Positions 9,593 through 19,551 are shown, numbered from the stretch's first letter. The stretch is 64,000 nucleotides of DNA from Rhodobacter capsulatus (GCF_005144475.1 NZ_SWJZ01000056.1:1-64000); one strand, 5' to 3'. The notes: generated from the sequence alone by a model not told the origin. Made by a program: numbers and translations.

Positions 9593-10875
9593 TGCATGAG
9601 GCAGCACTTCGGGCGGACAAAATTCGTCGCGCTTGTATAGGTTTTGTCCCTGATGAATGGGATCTTATGTCCGTCGCGGAAATCGTCGAGCGGAAACCGA
9701 ACGCGATCGTCGGCGGCCCATTCGGTTCGGACCTAGTGTCTACCGATTACGTGCCATCGGGCATTCCCGTGATCCGAGGGACGAATATGTCCGCGGCGAT
9801 TGTATCTGGTGACTTTGTTTTTATTTCGCACGCAAAGGGCAAGGCCCTTGAAGCGAACATGGCGGTTCCGGGCGATATCATCTTCACCCAGCGAGGTACA
9901 CTTGGGCAGGTTGCTCTAGTTCCAGATGCTCCCTACGAAAAGTATCTGATCTCACAGAGCCAAATGAAACTCAGCGCTAATGGCGATTTCGTTCATAAGC
10001 CGTATCTTCTGCACTATTTCGCGAGTTTTGCGGGGCAGAAACAAATCTTGGACAGTGCCATCCAGACCGGCGTCCCCCACACGAATCTTGGCATTTTGCG
10101 CAACTATGTGCTTCCTCTCCCTCCCATGGCTGAACAGGAAGCCATCGCCGAGGCGCTTTCGGATGCGGATGCGCTGATCGAGGGGTTGGAGCGGCTGATC
10201 GCCAAGAAGCGGCTGATCAAGCAGGGCGCGATGCAGGACCTCCTGACCGCCAAGCGCCGCCTGCCGGGGTTCTCGGGGGAGTGGGTGAAAACAACCCTCC
10301 GCAAACTGCTAAAGAGCGCACCGTCTTATGGTATCAATTCTGCTGCTTGTCCTCTCGGTTCGGGAGGTTACGACTACTTGCGCATCACTGACATCAACGA
10401 GCATGGTCAATTGCGGCAAGAAGGGCGCGCGGAGGTTCTGCACCCGGCTGCCGTTCATTACTTTCTTCAACCCGATGAAATTGTCGTCGCGCGAACTGGA
10501 GCGAGCACAGGCAAGGCTCACCGTTATGTGGGACCGGCAGAGCGCACTGTGTTCGCCGGCTTCCTTATAAAGTTGACTCCTGCGGCCGACGAGGTGGCAT
10601 CCAGCTATCTTTTCCAGTTCATGCAGACGGATGCCTATTGGTCGTGGGTAGCGGAGAATTCGGCGCGCAGTGGCCAGCCAGGCATCAATGGGCAGCAGTT
10701 GTCCGGTATGACCTTGGTTCTCCCCCAAGACATTGGCGAACAGGAAGCCATTGCCGATGTCCTTGCCGATATGGACGCTGAAATCCAAGCCCTCGAAACC
10801 CGTCTCGAAAAAGCGCGGGCGGTGAAGGAGGGGATGATGCAAAACCTTTTGACCGGGCGGATCCGGCTGGTCTGA
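9592..10875 (+). CDS. hsdS: Type I restriction-modification system, specificity subunit
   Basis: A 427-residue DNA-recognition subunit with two [17 protein letters not shown] domains (about residues 15-170 and 225-375). Each is followed by a conserved helical repeat: PPMAEQEAIAEALSDADALI and the similar GEQEAIADVLADMDAEIQAL. I used the ATG at 9592, which overlaps the hsdM stop. The longer open frame extends inside hsdM. The recognition domains have lower GC than hsdM and hsdR, as usual for swappable specificity domains. Confidence 0.94.
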   Translation: MHEAALRADKIRRACIGFVPDEWDLMSVAEIVERKPNAIVGGPFGSDLVSTDYVPSGIPVIRGTNMSAAIVSGDFVFISHAKGKALEANMAVPGDIIFTQRGTLGQVALVPDAPYEKYLISQSQMKLSANGDFVHKPYLLHYFASFAGQKQILDSAIQTGVPHTNLGILRNYVLPLPPMAEQEAIAEALSDADALIEGLERLIAKKRLIKQGAMQDLLTAKRRLPGFSGEWVKTTLRKLLKSAPSYGINSAACPLGSGGYDYLRITDINEHGQLRQEGRAEVLHPAAVHYFLQPDEIVVARTGASTGKAHRYVGPAERTVFAGFLIKLTPAADEVASSYLFQFMQTDAYWSWVAENSARSGQPGINGQQLSGMTLVLPQDIGEQEAIADVLADMDAEIQALETRLEKARAVKEGMMQNLLTGRIRLV

Positions 10876-10914
10876 CGGTATTTTCAACCGGTTCTTCCGA
10901 AACGGAGGCAGGGC

Positions 10915-13900
10915 ATGAGCAAGATCGGCGAGGCGGAGCGCAAGGCGCAGGACCGGGTGATCGGCCTTTTGTGCGGCGGCACCTCGGGCACGGCGGGCGG
11001 CCTTGGCTGGCGTTATCTGGGCGATTGGCACGGCCGCGCGGGCAATGCCAACATCGAACCCGACCTGCTGCGCCCCTGGCTGGAAGCGCGCGGCTATCCG
11101 CCCGAGGTGGTGACGCAGGCGATCACCCGCCTGACCCGCGCGGCGCGGATCGAAGGCGAAAAGCTGTTCGATGCCAACCGGGGCTTTTACGATCTGCTGC
11201 GCTATGGCCTTGCCATCGCCCCCGGCCCGGGCGAGGCGCCGGTGACCGTCCGCTTCATCGACTGGCAAAACCCGGGGGCGAATGATCTGGGTCTGGCCGA
11301 GGAGGTCTCGGTCAAGGGCAAGGACGCGAAGGCCTGGACCAAGCGCCCGGATCTGGTGCTTTATGTGAACGGCATCGCCCTTGGCGTGATCGAGCTGAAG
11401 AAATCCACCGTGGGGGTGGGAGAGGGCATCCGTCAGACGCTCGACAACCAGCGCCCCGAGTTCATCCGGCATTTCTTCACCACGGTGCAGATCACCTTCG
11501 CCGGCAACGACAGCGAGGGGCTGCGCTATGCGCCCATCCAGACGCCGCAACCCTATTGGCTGGCGTGGAAGGAAGAGAGCGCGATCAAGGGGCTGCTTGA
11601 CCGCGACGTGACGCAGATGATGGCGCCCGCGCGGTTCCTTGAGCTGATCCACGATTTCACCCTGTTCGATGGCGGCCTCCGCAAGATTGCCCGCCCGAAC
11701 CAGTATTTTGCCGTGAAGGCCGCGCAAGAGCGGGTGGCGGCGCATCAGGGCGGGATCATCTGGCAGACCCAGGGCTCGGGCAAGAGCCTGATCATGGTGA
11801 TGCTGGCGCGCTGGATCCGCGAGGCCATGCCCGATGCCCGCATTCTGGTGGTGACCGACCGCAAGGAACTCGACCGGCAGATATCGGAAGAGGTGTTCGG
11901 CGGCACCGGCGACAAGGTGCGCCGGGCGCGGTCGGGCAATGACCTCATGGCGGCGCTGGCCGATCCGACCGACCGGGTGATCTGCTCGCTGGTCCACAAG
12001 TTCGGCAAGCGCGAAGAAAGCGAGTTGGCCGGGCTGATCTCGGAAATTCAGAGCGCCCGGATCGGCGCGCCGGTGGGGGATTTCTACGTCTTCATCGACG
12101 AAGCGCACCGGACGCAGTCGGGCAAGCTGGCAAAGGCGATGCGGCAGGTGCTGCCGCGCGCCATGTTCATCGGTTTCACCGGCACGCCGCTGTTGCGGTC
12201 GGACAAGGAGACCTCGCTGGAAACCTTTGGCCCCTATATCGGGCGGCCCTACCGGTTCGACGAGGCGGTCGAGGATCGGGTGGTGCTGGATCTGCGCTAC
12301 GAGGCGCGCGACATCGACCAGCGGATAAGCTCGCCCGCCAAGATCGACACCTGGTTCGAGGCCAAGACCAAGGGCCTGACCCCGGGGGCCAAGGCGACGC
12401 TGAAGCAGCGCTGGGGCACGTTGCAGCGGGTGCTGTCGAGCCGCGACCGGCTGGAGCAGATCGCCAGCGACATCATCATGGACATGGAGATGAAGCCGCG
12501 CCTGAAAGCGGGCATGGGCAACGCCATGCTGGTAGCGGGCTCGATCCCCGAGGCCTGCAAGTTCTTCGAGATCTTCCGGAAGTCGGGTTCGGTTCTGGCC
12601 GACAAATGTGCCATCGTGACGTCCTACAAACGCACGGCCTCCGAGATTACCGGTGAGGAAACCGGGATGGGCGAAACCGAACGGCAGTATGTTCACCGGG
12701 TTTACAGCGACCTGCTGGGCACGACCTCGGAAGAAGATTACGAAGAGGAGGCGCTGCGGCGGTTCAAGAAAGAGCCTGCGCAGATGAAGCTGTTGATCGT
12801 GGTCAGTCGCCTGCTGACCGGGTTCGACGCGCCGACGGCGACATACATCTACATCGACAAGCAGATGCGCGATCACGGCCTGTTTCAGGCGATTTGCCGG
12901 GTGAACCGGCTTGATGGCGACGACAAGGATTACGGCTATATCGTCGATTACAAGGATCTGTTTCGCAGCATCGAAAGCGCCGTGGACGATTACACCTCCG
13001 AGGCGTTCGACGCCTTTGACAAGGCGGATGTCGAGGGGTTGATCAACGACCGGGCGGAACAGGCGGACCGGGATCTGCGCATCGCCCGGGAGGCTTGGCT
13101 CGGGCTGATGGAGGCCGTCGAGCCGCCGAAGTCGGATGACGAGATCTTCGCCTATTTTTCCAGCCCGCAGGGGATCGACAAGGATCCGGATGCCGATGAA
13201 AAGGCGCGCCGTCGGCAGGCGCTTTACAAGATTTCGGGGCGATACGCGCGCGCCTTCGCCAATATCGCGGCCGAGCCCGAGGGATCGGACTTCAACGATC
13301 TGGAACTCGACGAGTGCAGGCGCGAGGTCGATCGGGCGATCGGCATCCGCGATGCCGTCCGGTTGCACAGCGGCGATGCCGTCGACATGAAACTCTATGA
13401 GCCGGCGATGCGGCACCTGATCGATACCTATATCCGGGCAGAGGACTCGCAGGTCATCTCGCATCTCGATGATATCAGCCTGATCGATCTGGTCGAAAGC
13501 AAGGGGGCCGCGGCGGCGGAGGCCTTGCTGCCCGCCTCGAAGCGCAAACGCGAAAATGTGGCCGAAGCGATCGAGAACAACGTCCGCAAGCTGATCATCG
13601 AGGAGACCCCGGTCAACCCGCGGTTCTATGAAAAGATGTCAGAGCTGTTGACCGATCTGATCCGTCAACGTCGGGATGACGCGATCGAATATGCGGAGTA
13701 TCTTGAGCGTATCGCAGCACTTGTTCGGGATGCGAAAGCTGGTCATGGGCAGACCTACCCCGAGGCGATGGACAGCCCCGGCCGCAAGGCTCTTTACGAC
13801 AACCTTGGTGGCGACGAGGCGATGGCGCTCCAGGTAGATCATGCCATACGGGAGACTGCCCCCTTTGGTTGGCGAGGGAATGCGATGAAGGAACGCCGGG

Positions 13901-13986
13901 TTCGACGCGGCCTCGAGCAGGTGCTGAATGACCCTGAAACCGTGGAGCGGATCTTCGAGATCCTGAAAAACCAGAGTGAATACTGA
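10915..13986 (+). CDS. hsdR: Type I restriction enzyme, restriction/translocase subunit
   Basis: A 1023-residue endonuclease and motor subunit. The N-terminal nuclease domain contains VLYVNGIALGVIELKKS, a PD-(D/E)xK core. The helicase domains carry Walker A QGSGKSLIMVMLARW at about residue 284, the DEAH box FIDEAHRTQSG and later superfamily 2 motifs. It cuts unmodified DNA after ATP-dependent translocation. It lies 39 bases after hsdS and overlaps the following metallopeptidase gene by 11 bases, so the four genes are probably one transcript. Confidence 0.95.
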   Translation: MSKIGEAERKAQDRVIGLLCGGTSGTAGGLGWRYLGDWHGRAGNANIEPDLLRPWLEARGYPPEVVTQAITRLTRAARIEGEKLFDANRGFYDLLRYGLAIAPGPGEAPVTVRFIDWQNPGANDLGLAEEVSVKGKDAKAWTKRPDLVLYVNGIALGVIELKKSTVGVGEGIRQTLDNQRPEFIRHFFTTVQITFAGNDSEGLRYAPIQTPQPYWLAWKEESAIKGLLDRDVTQMMAPARFLELIHDFTLFDGGLRKIARPNQYFAVKAAQERVAAHQGGIIWQTQGSGKSLIMVMLARWIREAMPDARILVVTDRKELDRQISEEVFGGTGDKVRRARSGNDLMAALADPTDRVICSLVHKFGKREESELAGLISEIQSARIGAPVGDFYVFIDEAHRTQSGKLAKAMRQVLPRAMFIGFTGTPLLRSDKETSLETFGPYIGRPYRFDEAVEDRVVLDLRYEARDIDQRISSPAKIDTWFEAKTKGLTPGAKATLKQRWGTLQRVLSSRDRLEQIASDIIMDMEMKPRLKAGMGNAMLVAGSIPEACKFFEIFRKSGSVLADKCAIVTSYKRTASEITGEETGMGETERQYVHRVYSDLLGTTSEEDYEEEALRRFKKEPAQMKLLIVVSRLLTGFDAPTATYIYIDKQMRDHGLFQAICRVNRLDGDDKDYGYIVDYKDLFRSIESAVDDYTSEAFDAFDKADVEGLINDRAEQADRDLRIAREAWLGLMEAVEPPKSDDEIFAYFSSPQGIDKDPDADEKARRRQALYKISGRYARAFANIAAEPEGSDFNDLELDECRREVDRAIGIRDAVRLHSGDAVDMKLYEPAMRHLIDTYIRAEDSQVISHLDDISLIDLVESKGAAAAEALLPASKRKRENVAEAIENNVRKLIIEETPVNPRFYEKMSELLTDLIRQRRDDAIEYAEYLERIAALVRDAKAGHGQTYPEAMDSPGRKALYDNLGGDEAMALQVDHAIRETAPFGWRGNAMKERRVRRGLEQVLNDPETVERIFEILKNQSEY

Positions 13987-14695
13987 AATTTCGCAGATCG
14001 GCGGCATCGACGTCGAGATCCTGCGCAAGAAGATCAAGAACCTGCATATCGGCTGTTATCCCCCGGAAGGTCGGGTCAGGGTTGCGGCCCCGCTACATGT
14101 GAGCAGCGATGCGATCCGGATCGCCGTCCTGAGCCGTCTGAGCTGGATCCGGCGGAAACAGGCACAATTTCAGCGTCAGGAGCGCCAGACACCGCGGCGT
14201 TACGTGTCTGGGGAGACGCATTTCCTGTTCGGCAGGCCGCTCCGGCTTGAGGTCGAAGTCTGGGAGAAAATGGTTCACCGAATTTCCCGCTCCGGGAATG
14301 ATCGGCTGCGGCTCCGGGTTCCAGTCGACAGCACGCCCGATCAGCTTGGGCGATGGCTTGATGTCTGGCTGAAGGCTGAGCTGCGAAAATTCGCTGCACC
14401 AAGGATGTCGCTGTGGAGCGATCGCCTGGGTGTGATGCCCGCCAAATGGGGGATCCGCCCGATGAAAACGAAGTGGGGCAGCTGCAATCCCGAAAAGGCG
14501 ATCATTTGGCTGAACTCCGAACTGGTGAAAAAACCAGAGCGGATGATCGACTACGTGATCGTCCACGAGCTCGCCCATCTCGTCTCGCCTGTCCATGATG
14601 ATCGGTTCACGGCCATCCTTGATCAATACCTGCCAAGGTGGCGACAGGTGCGTCAGGAGCTGAATTCCCTGCCGCTGGCGGCGTGGACAGACTGA
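13976..14695 (+). CDS. YgjP-like (DUF45, M48-type) metallopeptidase linked to R-M
   Basis: A 239-residue protein. The C-terminal part has TKWGSCNPEKAIIWLNSEL, followed by DYVIVHELAHLVSPVHDDRF, which contains the zinc motif HELAH and the downstream HxxxF. This is the YgjP/DUF45 pattern, a cytoplasmic zinc-metallopeptidase-like family. The start is GTG at 13976, inside the end of hsdR. DUF45 genes are often found directly after type I hsdR. The role there is not established; processing or control of HsdR is a reasonable guess. Confidence 0.8.
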   Translation: MNTEISQIGGIDVEILRKKIKNLHIGCYPPEGRVRVAAPLHVSSDAIRIAVLSRLSWIRRKQAQFQRQERQTPRRYVSGETHFLFGRPLRLEVEVWEKMVHRISRSGNDRLRLRVPVDSTPDQLGRWLDVWLKAELRKFAAPRMSLWSDRLGVMPAKWGIRPMKTKWGSCNPEKAIIWLNSELVKKPERMIDYVIVHELAHLVSPVHDDRFTAILDQYLPRWRQVRQELNSLPLAAWTD

Positions 14696-15437
14696 GGTCT
14701 TGTTCGATCTCCTTGTCGGAGCCTCTAACCGAAAAACTCAGCAATGGCGAAAGCATTCTGCGTCGCGCTCCATTGTTCGCAAGCATGCGCTTACGGGATG
14801 AAACCGGCCGGCATCTGAATTCAGGCTGCTCGTTTCATTTTTCGCATTTCTTTTATAATCAATGCGTTACACTTGACTTCACCCGATTCTGGGTCCATCA
14901 TATCCCCATGATATCGTTCCCCGAATCCTGCCAGGGTCCCTCGCTGCGCTGATCGCCATCGGTCGGTCACGGCCGGGTCACCCATCCGTAAATCCCTGAT
15001 CTTGCGAGGCCGCGCCCGGCTGTGGGCGGTTTTCGCACGCCCATGAACGCCAGCATGCCCCGACCGATCGTGGTCGGCCGAGGGCGCATGACCGGAGCAC
15101 ACCATGTCCACGCCAACGCCCTCCCACCTGTGGGCATGCCTCCGCATGTCTGCCGCACCGCCGAAGCCCGACCGGCCGTGCCGGGCGCAATTGCCGATAT
15201 TCGCAACGCCTCTCTCGGGCCGCGGAACGGTTTCGTCCCGTTATTCGCGCACGGCTCTGATCGCCCTTGGCCGCGCGCGTCTCGATTCCATGTCTGCCCT
15301 AGGCCTGAGCTTGCGGCAGCTGCAATCCTGGGTCGCGGCGGTGCGCGGCTATTCCGACCGTCCCCGTCATCATTGATCGCAACCCCGCGCGGCCAATCCG
15401 CGCAGAGCCCCCCACATTCTCGATCCCGGAGCCCCAC
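14696..15437. other. Gene-poor stretch inside the island
   Basis: There are several overlapping open frames, none with a family I recognise or a convincing ribosome binding site. AT-rich DNA near 14835-14905 contains TTGACT and could hold a promoter. I see no repeat or RNA gene. Confidence 0.4.
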
Positions 15438-15947
15438 ATGACCCCTGACGATATCTTCGATCCGCTGCGCCCGATGCTTTACGTCACCGACTGCCTCCGG
15501 ACCGGCAAGCTCACGGAGTTCGATCCCGGTATCGCTCCCCTGCTTCTGACGCAACGGCTGATAACAGGGGCCAACCCTTTCGCTGAAGTCCTGCGCCAGG
15601 ATCTCCGCGACCTTTGCGATCGCATCGACACTATTGCCGGGACGGTTCCGGAGCCGTCGACGCTTGCCGACGCCCCGCGCATCGACAGGTGGTGCGGCGC
15701 GATCGTGGATGAGTTGCCGGTACTCGTGGGGGTCGTCACTGGTCATCCCCGGCTGAGGCACGGTGCGCGTTGCATCACGTCGCCGCTGGTCCGCATCGAG
15801 CCTGATAAGGGGTGGGCGCGCACATTTTCGCGTTATTATCGCCTCGGCCGCCCCGACCGGTCTTGTCTGACCGATCTTCTGGCCGAAGGACGGCTGCGCC
15901 CGGATACCCGAGCCTTCGATATTCCTGCTTCGGGGGTCTGGAGCTGA
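15438..15947 (+). CDS. Hypothetical protein, possibly DUF6634-like
   Basis: A 169-residue, probably cytoplasmic protein with no catalytic motif that I can identify. The C-terminal stretch RCITSPLVRIEPDKGWARTF followed by SRYYRLG resembles a short conserved block of small Rhodobacterales proteins that I associate, from memory, with DUF6634. No signal peptide or membrane segment is visible. It is a lone gene between the restriction system and the CRISPR ancillary genes, so a role in the island is possible but unknown. Confidence 0.55.
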   Translation: MTPDDIFDPLRPMLYVTDCLRTGKLTEFDPGIAPLLLTQRLITGANPFAEVLRQDLRDLCDRIDTIAGTVPEPSTLADAPRIDRWCGAIVDELPVLVGVVTGHPRLRHGARCITSPLVRIEPDKGWARTFSRYYRLGRPDRSCLTDLLAEGRLRPDTRAFDIPASGVWS

Positions 15948-16305
15948 GCTGGAAGCCCGGGCCGAGCCACGAGGGGCTAAGGGCGGCCCGTAATGTTGCG
16001 ACATCGGATCCGAAGAACCCTCGTTCGCGGGTCCCACGGTGGATGGCGCACTGCGCACGAAACGGACGGGCGCCAGTCACTCATTGCGAAGGTGCCGACG
16101 TTGAGGGGGCTGCGACGAGATGGCAAATCCGAAAATGTTCCATATGGATGCCACAATGCGATTTCAGCACCTGAACGAAATGACATGTCGTTCTTGAAGC
16201 ATTGAAATAGTTGGCGTTAGGCTGTGATCTCCGCGCCGGACGTTACCGCCTGGACCGTGAGACAGACATTATGCCCGTTCCCCCTTCAGGATCTTATTCC
16301 CCGCC
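15948..16305. other. Intergenic stretch with no recognised feature
   Basis: Open frames here look like chance high-GC frames. The right end should hold the promoter and ribosome binding site of the DEDD nuclease gene, but I cannot point to clear elements. Confidence 0.4.
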
Positions 16306-16776
16306 ATGACCCCCGTCTTTCTCGACATCGAAGCCTCGAGCCTCACCGGTTGGCCCATCGAAATCGGCCTGTCCCGGCTCGGCCCGATCGGCATCGAGAC
16401 ATGGTCGTGCCTCATTCACCCTCGCCCGGGCTGGAGCGAGGCTGACTGGGATCCGCGCTCCGCAGAGATCCACGGCATCGCGCGAGAGCGGCTGCACACC
16501 GCCCCCGCCGCCGATCTCGTGGCCGAGGCGGTCGAGGCGCGGCTTGGGCCGCATGTCCTGTCAGACTGCCCCGAATTCGACGGCAAATGGCTGGCCCTGC
16601 TGCTGCGCCGCCCGGTGCAGCTTTGGCATTTCGACGATGCCGTCCGCGAGACCTTTGGTGCCAAGGCCCTGCCTCGGGCGCTCACCTTGCTCGACGCCCT
16701 GCCGCATCCGCATCGCGCGGGGCCGGATGCGGAAGCGATGGCGCAGGTCTGGCTTGAACTGGTGCAGGGCCGCTGA
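16306..16776 (+). CDS. DEDD-superfamily 3'-5' exonuclease-like protein
   Basis: A compact 156-residue RNase T/DnaQ-fold nuclease. Motif I is FLDIEASSL (DxE), motif II is in SDCPEFDGKWL, and motif III is HRAGPDAEAMAQ, giving a complete DEDDh active site. It is barely longer than the catalytic core, so it is a free-standing enzyme. It ends four bases before the convergent NYN gene and is part of a group with a CorA-like protein beside a type III CRISPR locus. DEDD or DHH-type phosphodiesterases accompany CorA in other type III loci. It may degrade the signal nucleotide rather than nucleic acid (inference). Confidence 0.8.
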   Translation: MTPVFLDIEASSLTGWPIEIGLSRLGPIGIETWSCLIHPRPGWSEADWDPRSAEIHGIARERLHTAPAADLVAEAVEARLGPHVLSDCPEFDGKWLALLLRRPVQLWHFDDAVRETFGAKALPRALTLLDALPHPHRAGPDAEAMAQVWLELVQGR

Positions 16777-16779
16777 GCC

Positions 16780-17424
16780 TCAGCCCTCGGGCGGGGCGTA
16801 TTCGTCGGGCCGCCGCGCCTTGCCAACCGTGGCGCCCATCACCGCGCGCTGCAGATGCCCGGCATTGAGCTTGATCTTGCCGCCCGAGGCATGGCGCAGG
16901 ATATGCACCGAAGGGTCGCGGCCGGGCGGCGCCACCGTCGTCAGCCGCTTTTCGGGGAAACGCCGCGCGAACATCGCCGCCGTCGCCGCCTGATCGGAAT
17001 CGGCCGTCAGCAGATAGGCATGGTCGAACACATCCTCGAACGCGTCATGCATCAGATGGATGGCGAGGTTGATATCCCCCGCCTTCTCGGTCGGCTTCTC
17101 CCAGCGATCGCCGCAATTGCGGCACATCATCCGCTCATGCACGTAATGGCCCAGCGCCACCTCCACCCCCTCGGCCCGCTGCGCCGCGATCACCTGCTCG
17201 TGCCGCCAGCGCTTGCCCGCCGAGCCGGGATAGAACGCCGTGCAATAGACCACCCGCACCAGCTTTTGCGTCTTTTGCGGCAAGATCACCTGGCCCAGCC
17301 GCCAATAGCTGAGCCATTTCAGATGCGGCTGCCCCAGCCGGTCGATCGCGTGATAAAGGTTGAACCCGTCGATATAAAGCGCCGCGCGCGCGACCTTCGT
17401 TTCCTGTTGATCTTTTTCACTCAA
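16780..17424 (-). CDS. NYN-domain (PIN-like) protein with zinc-ribbon insert
   Basis: A LabA/NYN-type PIN-fold nuclease of 214 residues. Acidic metal-binding sites are visible at ALYIDGFNLYHA, in EKAGDINLAIHLMHDAF, and in AYLLTADSDQAATA. A short CRNCGDRW pair may form half a zinc site. I chose TTG at 17424 because GCGAGGT lies six bases upstream and no ATG exists in frame near the conserved N-terminus; the longer frame reads into the CorA promoter region. It is divergent from the CorA-like gene and convergent with the DEDD gene. It may cleave RNA or work in CRISPR signalling (inference). Confidence 0.75.
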   Translation of the reverse strand: MSEKDQQETKVARAALYIDGFNLYHAIDRLGQPHLKWLSYWRLGQVILPQKTQKLVRVVYCTAFYPGSAGKRWRHEQVIAAQRAEGVEVALGHYVHERMMCRNCGDRWEKPTEKAGDINLAIHLMHDAFEDVFDHAYLLTADSDQAATAAMFARRFPEKRLTTVAPPGRDPSVHILRHASGGKIKLNAGHLQRAVMGATVGKARRPDEYAPPEG

Positions 17425-17664
17425 TCTGCTACCTCGCAAACATCCACGCGAAGCGGTACGCCGCCAGCAGGCCCTCGACCCCGGTCGGGGGTTTTTCTTT
17501 TTCACCCCTTTCCTGAGCGCATTTTGCCGCCCTCGCAATGAAATTTCTTCGAGAACGCGACGCCGTAACGCCGCAAGCCTCCGCTTCCACCTGGAGAGAA
17601 TTGGATTTCCCTTGCCCGGCGGGACTGCGCCGCCTAACCCTGTTCGGGATTTGAGCCCCGACCT

Positions 17665-19377
17665 GTGCGAGAGACAATGCTGCCTGCTGCTCATCTTCAG
17701 TCCGGACGATCGGCGCCAACCATCGCCGTGGCCGATTTTCGCCAGATATTTCACTGGCCCCTGTCCTTGCGCGACCCTTCTGATGCGCGCCGAAAGATCA
17801 AGGATCTCCGCGCAAGCCTCGGCGCCGAATGGGGTGAGCGGACCTCAAAGGACGACGGCATTGCCTATGAGGAAGCGGTTTATTTCCACGATTTCGTGCA
17901 GGAGTTCCTCTATACCCGGGCCGAAGATCAGGATGCCCGCGGGCATTGGCATTTCGATCGCTCCGATATCGAGGAACTTCGCGTTGCGCTTCCCGGAGAT
18001 CCCGTTGGCGACATCGAGATCGGCGGAACGGATTTTCGCATCGAACGTCTGGAACTCGACATCTTCGAATTCGGCGTCGCCATCATCACGCTCGAGGTCG
18101 TGGCGAAACAAAGGCAAGACCTGAACCTTGCCCGGGTCATGGACCTGATCGAATATGTGCGCCGCGCCTTTCCCGGTTTCTGGAAAACCGAAGACGGGAT
18201 CGAGCGCCCGGGCTATTGCCCGCAGGCCGTCATGCTGACACATCGTTCCGGCAAGATCCGCAATCGGATCCTGCGTCCGCAACCGTCCTCGGACGCCCGA
18301 AAGGCGCTGAACTCCAATCGCGTGCCGGAACTCTTTCCCTGGTGGGCCGAATTCGCCCGTGGACTGCGCTTCACAAGTCGCCGCAACGGCGCGCTGGAAT
18401 GGCGTCATGTGCTTGACGAACGCATCCCCGCCATGAGCTACATCCGGCTCGAGGATCATCCGGGCACGGCGGACCGCGCCGTTTTCGAACAGATTTCCGA
18501 GGCCGACTGGCACCGCATCGCCGAAGCCGACAGTTCCGGCAACTCGCTGAAAATGCCGTATAACGATCACTTCCTGCGCAACACCCTGCCCACCGCCTTT
18601 TACGACCGTCACGCCCCCGGCGACACCTTTTCAAGCACCACCCGCATCACCTATGCCGGGCATCATCACGCCTTTGTCGGCAACGGCTGGTTCTTCAAGA
18701 CCCACATCGTCAACCACTTCGAGGGCCACTATCGGCGCATGCATTTCATTGCCATCCTCGAATTCGCGGCGATGCTGACCTTTTCGCGCCGGATCACCGA
18801 CATCGTGCGCGCCGCCACCGACACCCGGGACCGGGGCGCGCAGGAGGCGCTGGCCGACCGCGTCCATGCCACCCGGCAGGATTTCCTGAACTTCATCCAC
18901 TGCTACCACTTCACCCATGTCTCGAACCACCTTCAGGCCCGCGAGATGAACGAGCGGCTGCGCGCCAGCATGGGGCTTGATGCGTTGCGCGCCGATGTCG
19001 AGACCGAATTGCAGAACGCCTCGGATTTCGTCGGCATGATCGAGCAGCGCCAGATGGCGCAATCGCAAAGCGATCTGACCGAATTCGCCACCCTGTTCCT
19101 GCCCGCAACCCTTGGCGCCGGGTTTGGCGGCATGAACTTTCTGGCCGGGCTCGATGTCAACGCGCAGGGTTCGGCCACCGCCATCACCGGCACGGCGGTG
19201 GCGCAGCTCTTCACCTGGGGGGGCATCGCCTATCTGCTGGCGGCGCTGGTGCTGGTCTGGTTGCCGCAGCGGGACGAGCGTCTGCCCGAGGCGCGGCGCA
19301 GGATTCTGGATCGTCTGCTGGGCGCGGCGGCGCTTTTGGGGCTGGCGGCTTTCGGGACATGGAAGCTGTTCGGATGA
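17665..19377 (+). CDS. CorA-like membrane protein, CRISPR type III ancillary effector
   Basis: A 570-residue protein with a large soluble N-terminal part (about 1-475) and a membrane C-terminus. The first helix ends in FGGMNF, matching the (Y/F)GMN signature of CorA divalent-cation channels. A second helix (FTWGGIAYLLAALVLVWL) and a short third follow. Helical sequence before the membrane part fits the long CorA stalk. In type III-B systems CorA proteins act as membrane effectors switched on by SAM-AMP made by Cas10. This one lies next to array 1 and the HD-less Cas10. The start may be GTG at 17665 or ATG at 17677; neither has a strong ribosome binding site. Confidence 0.78.
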   Translation: MRETMLPAAHLQSGRSAPTIAVADFRQIFHWPLSLRDPSDARRKIKDLRASLGAEWGERTSKDDGIAYEEAVYFHDFVQEFLYTRAEDQDARGHWHFDRSDIEELRVALPGDPVGDIEIGGTDFRIERLELDIFEFGVAIITLEVVAKQRQDLNLARVMDLIEYVRRAFPGFWKTEDGIERPGYCPQAVMLTHRSGKIRNRILRPQPSSDARKALNSNRVPELFPWWAEFARGLRFTSRRNGALEWRHVLDERIPAMSYIRLEDHPGTADRAVFEQISEADWHRIAEADSSGNSLKMPYNDHFLRNTLPTAFYDRHAPGDTFSSTTRITYAGHHHAFVGNGWFFKTHIVNHFEGHYRRMHFIAILEFAAMLTFSRRITDIVRAATDTRDRGAQEALADRVHATRQDFLNFIHCYHFTHVSNHLQAREMNERLRASMGLDALRADVETELQNASDFVGMIEQRQMAQSQSDLTEFATLFLPATLGAGFGGMNFLAGLDVNAQGSATAITGTAVAQLFTWGGIAYLLAALVLVWLPQRDERLPEARRRILDRLLGAAALLGLAAFGTWKLFG

Positions 19378-19551
19378 GCCCGGGCGCGCAAATCCCGGTT
19401 GGAAAAACGGCAACACCTTGGCCGGGAATGCATAATCGCGCCGGAAGTCGGAAAATTGTGGGTCCGGCCCCGGTTTTTGCGTCATTGGTCGGCTCATCGT
19501 TGGAAATATGGCTGCAAACTTTCTTCTTGACCAAGGGGCTCCAGAGGGCCA
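19378..19551 (+). promoter_or_regulatory. Leader of CRISPR array 1
   Basis: This lies between the CorA stop and the first intact repeat. Compared with the leaders of arrays 2 and 3 (read in the same sense) it keeps GTTGGAA, a TTCTTGA-like stretch, and CAGAGGG placed just before the first repeat. The degenerate repeat at the other end of the array confirms that this side is leader-proximal. Confidence 0.6.

Noticed and set aside
15104-15376. Plus-strand 90-residue frame before the 169-residue gene
   Set aside because: No clear ribosome binding site, low-complexity composition and no recognisable domain.
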